A DNA stretch of 64,000 nucleotides from Chlorella sorokiniana. Lineage: Eukaryota; Chlorophyta; Trebouxiophyceae; Chlorellales; Chlorellaceae. The notes under the pieces are model-generated. The model was not told the DNA's origin. It saw only the letters and a program-made list of their open reading frames with translations, and did not search any database. Where the stretch lies: the NCBI GenBank assembly GCA_025917655.1, contig CP084615.1:1488001-1552000 (forward strand), in the 5' to 3' direction. Position 1 is the first letter of the stretch. Every line of letters starts with the position of its first letter. Position numbers and translations under genes: made by a program. This document shows positions 63,683 through 64,000 of this stretch, in pieces.

Positions 63683-64000
63683 TGCGCTGCTGGTCTCCAG
63701 CCACCGCTCAGCTCAGGCTGGCTTGATGGCCCATGTCCTGCTAGTTGCTGAGCAATGTAATTTTTTATTGCAAGTCATGGGGTATTCGATGCACTCATAG
63801 AGATTGGGAGCTCCCTGCTGCCCTGGACGGGCAGCATGTCGCCAACCAGTGCTGGCATGTCGTGGCACGACGCGGTGCTGCTTTGTGGTGATCCCCGTGC
63901 TCAGCGCCGGTGACGGGTGAACTTGCGCGGCCTTGCCCTGTCTTTTTTGAAGTTACTGGGCTCAATTTGCGAACTACCGCCTTCTTGTGACACTGCCGGT
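63683..64000. other. Right end of window
   Basis: After the polyadenylation signal at 63756 the remaining bases show no recognisable gene. Confidence 0.4.
63756..63760 (+). terminator. TGTAA polyadenylation signal of the ABM gene
   Basis: TGTAA lies 74 bases after the stop codon and is followed directly by a T-rich stretch. Confidence 0.5.

Overview
This is nuclear DNA from a green alga, most likely a trebouxiophyte of the Chlorella type. The DNA is GC-rich. Every recognisable protein is eukaryotic and split by many short introns, mostly GT-AG. Several genes are plant or algal in character: a plastid-type carbamoyl-phosphate synthase large subunit, a Shewanella-like phosphatase, a DUF506 protein, and a papain protease with a granulin-like tail. 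TGTAA, the green-algal polyadenylation signal, lies just downstream of several stop codons. I see no bacterial operon, no CRISPR array, no recognisable tRNA or rRNA gene and no transposable element. Species-level assignment is not possible from reading alone.

Layout, left to right (strand in brackets): carB large subunit, cut by the left edge [-]; DPH5 [+]; ribosomal protein uL23 [-]; a CobW-type GTPase carrying two thioredoxin-like domains and a zinc ribbon [+]; CTP synthase [-]; a small mitochondrial-looking protein [-]; a DUF2064 transferase [+]; an AAK1/GAK-type kinase [-]; an ataxin-10 protein [+]; TRM10 tRNA methyltransferase [-]; a STE20 kinase [+]; a hydroxylysine-kinase-like phosphotransferase [-]; a papain protease [+]; a ZUP1/UFSP-type peptidase [-]; WRAP73 [+]; SLU7 [-]; a DUSP-USP deubiquitinase [+]; a TMCO4/DUF726 protein [+]; a DUF506 protein [+]; an SLP phosphatase [-]; a C2orf69-like protein [+]; an unrecognised Cys-rich protein [+]; ARP6 [-]; an ABM-domain protein [+]. 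Nearly all genes alternate in strand, giving about ten head-to-head pairs, some with under 200 bp between start codons.

The genes do not form one pathway. They are a housekeeping mix: pyrimidine synthesis (carB and CTP synthase), translation and its modification (uL23, DPH5, TRM10), splicing (SLU7), ubiquitin removal (ZUP1, USP), signalling kinases and phosphatases, and chromatin (ARP6). The most notable observations are an apparent AT-AC intron in the CTP synthase gene, the four-part CobW fusion, a 56-bp tandem duplication across a TRM10 splice acceptor, and a TMCO4 homologue that appears to lack its nucleophile serine. At least a dozen conserved exons change frame by one base at a G or C run. 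This points to residual assembly error rather than gene decay, so exact protein lengths should be treated with care.
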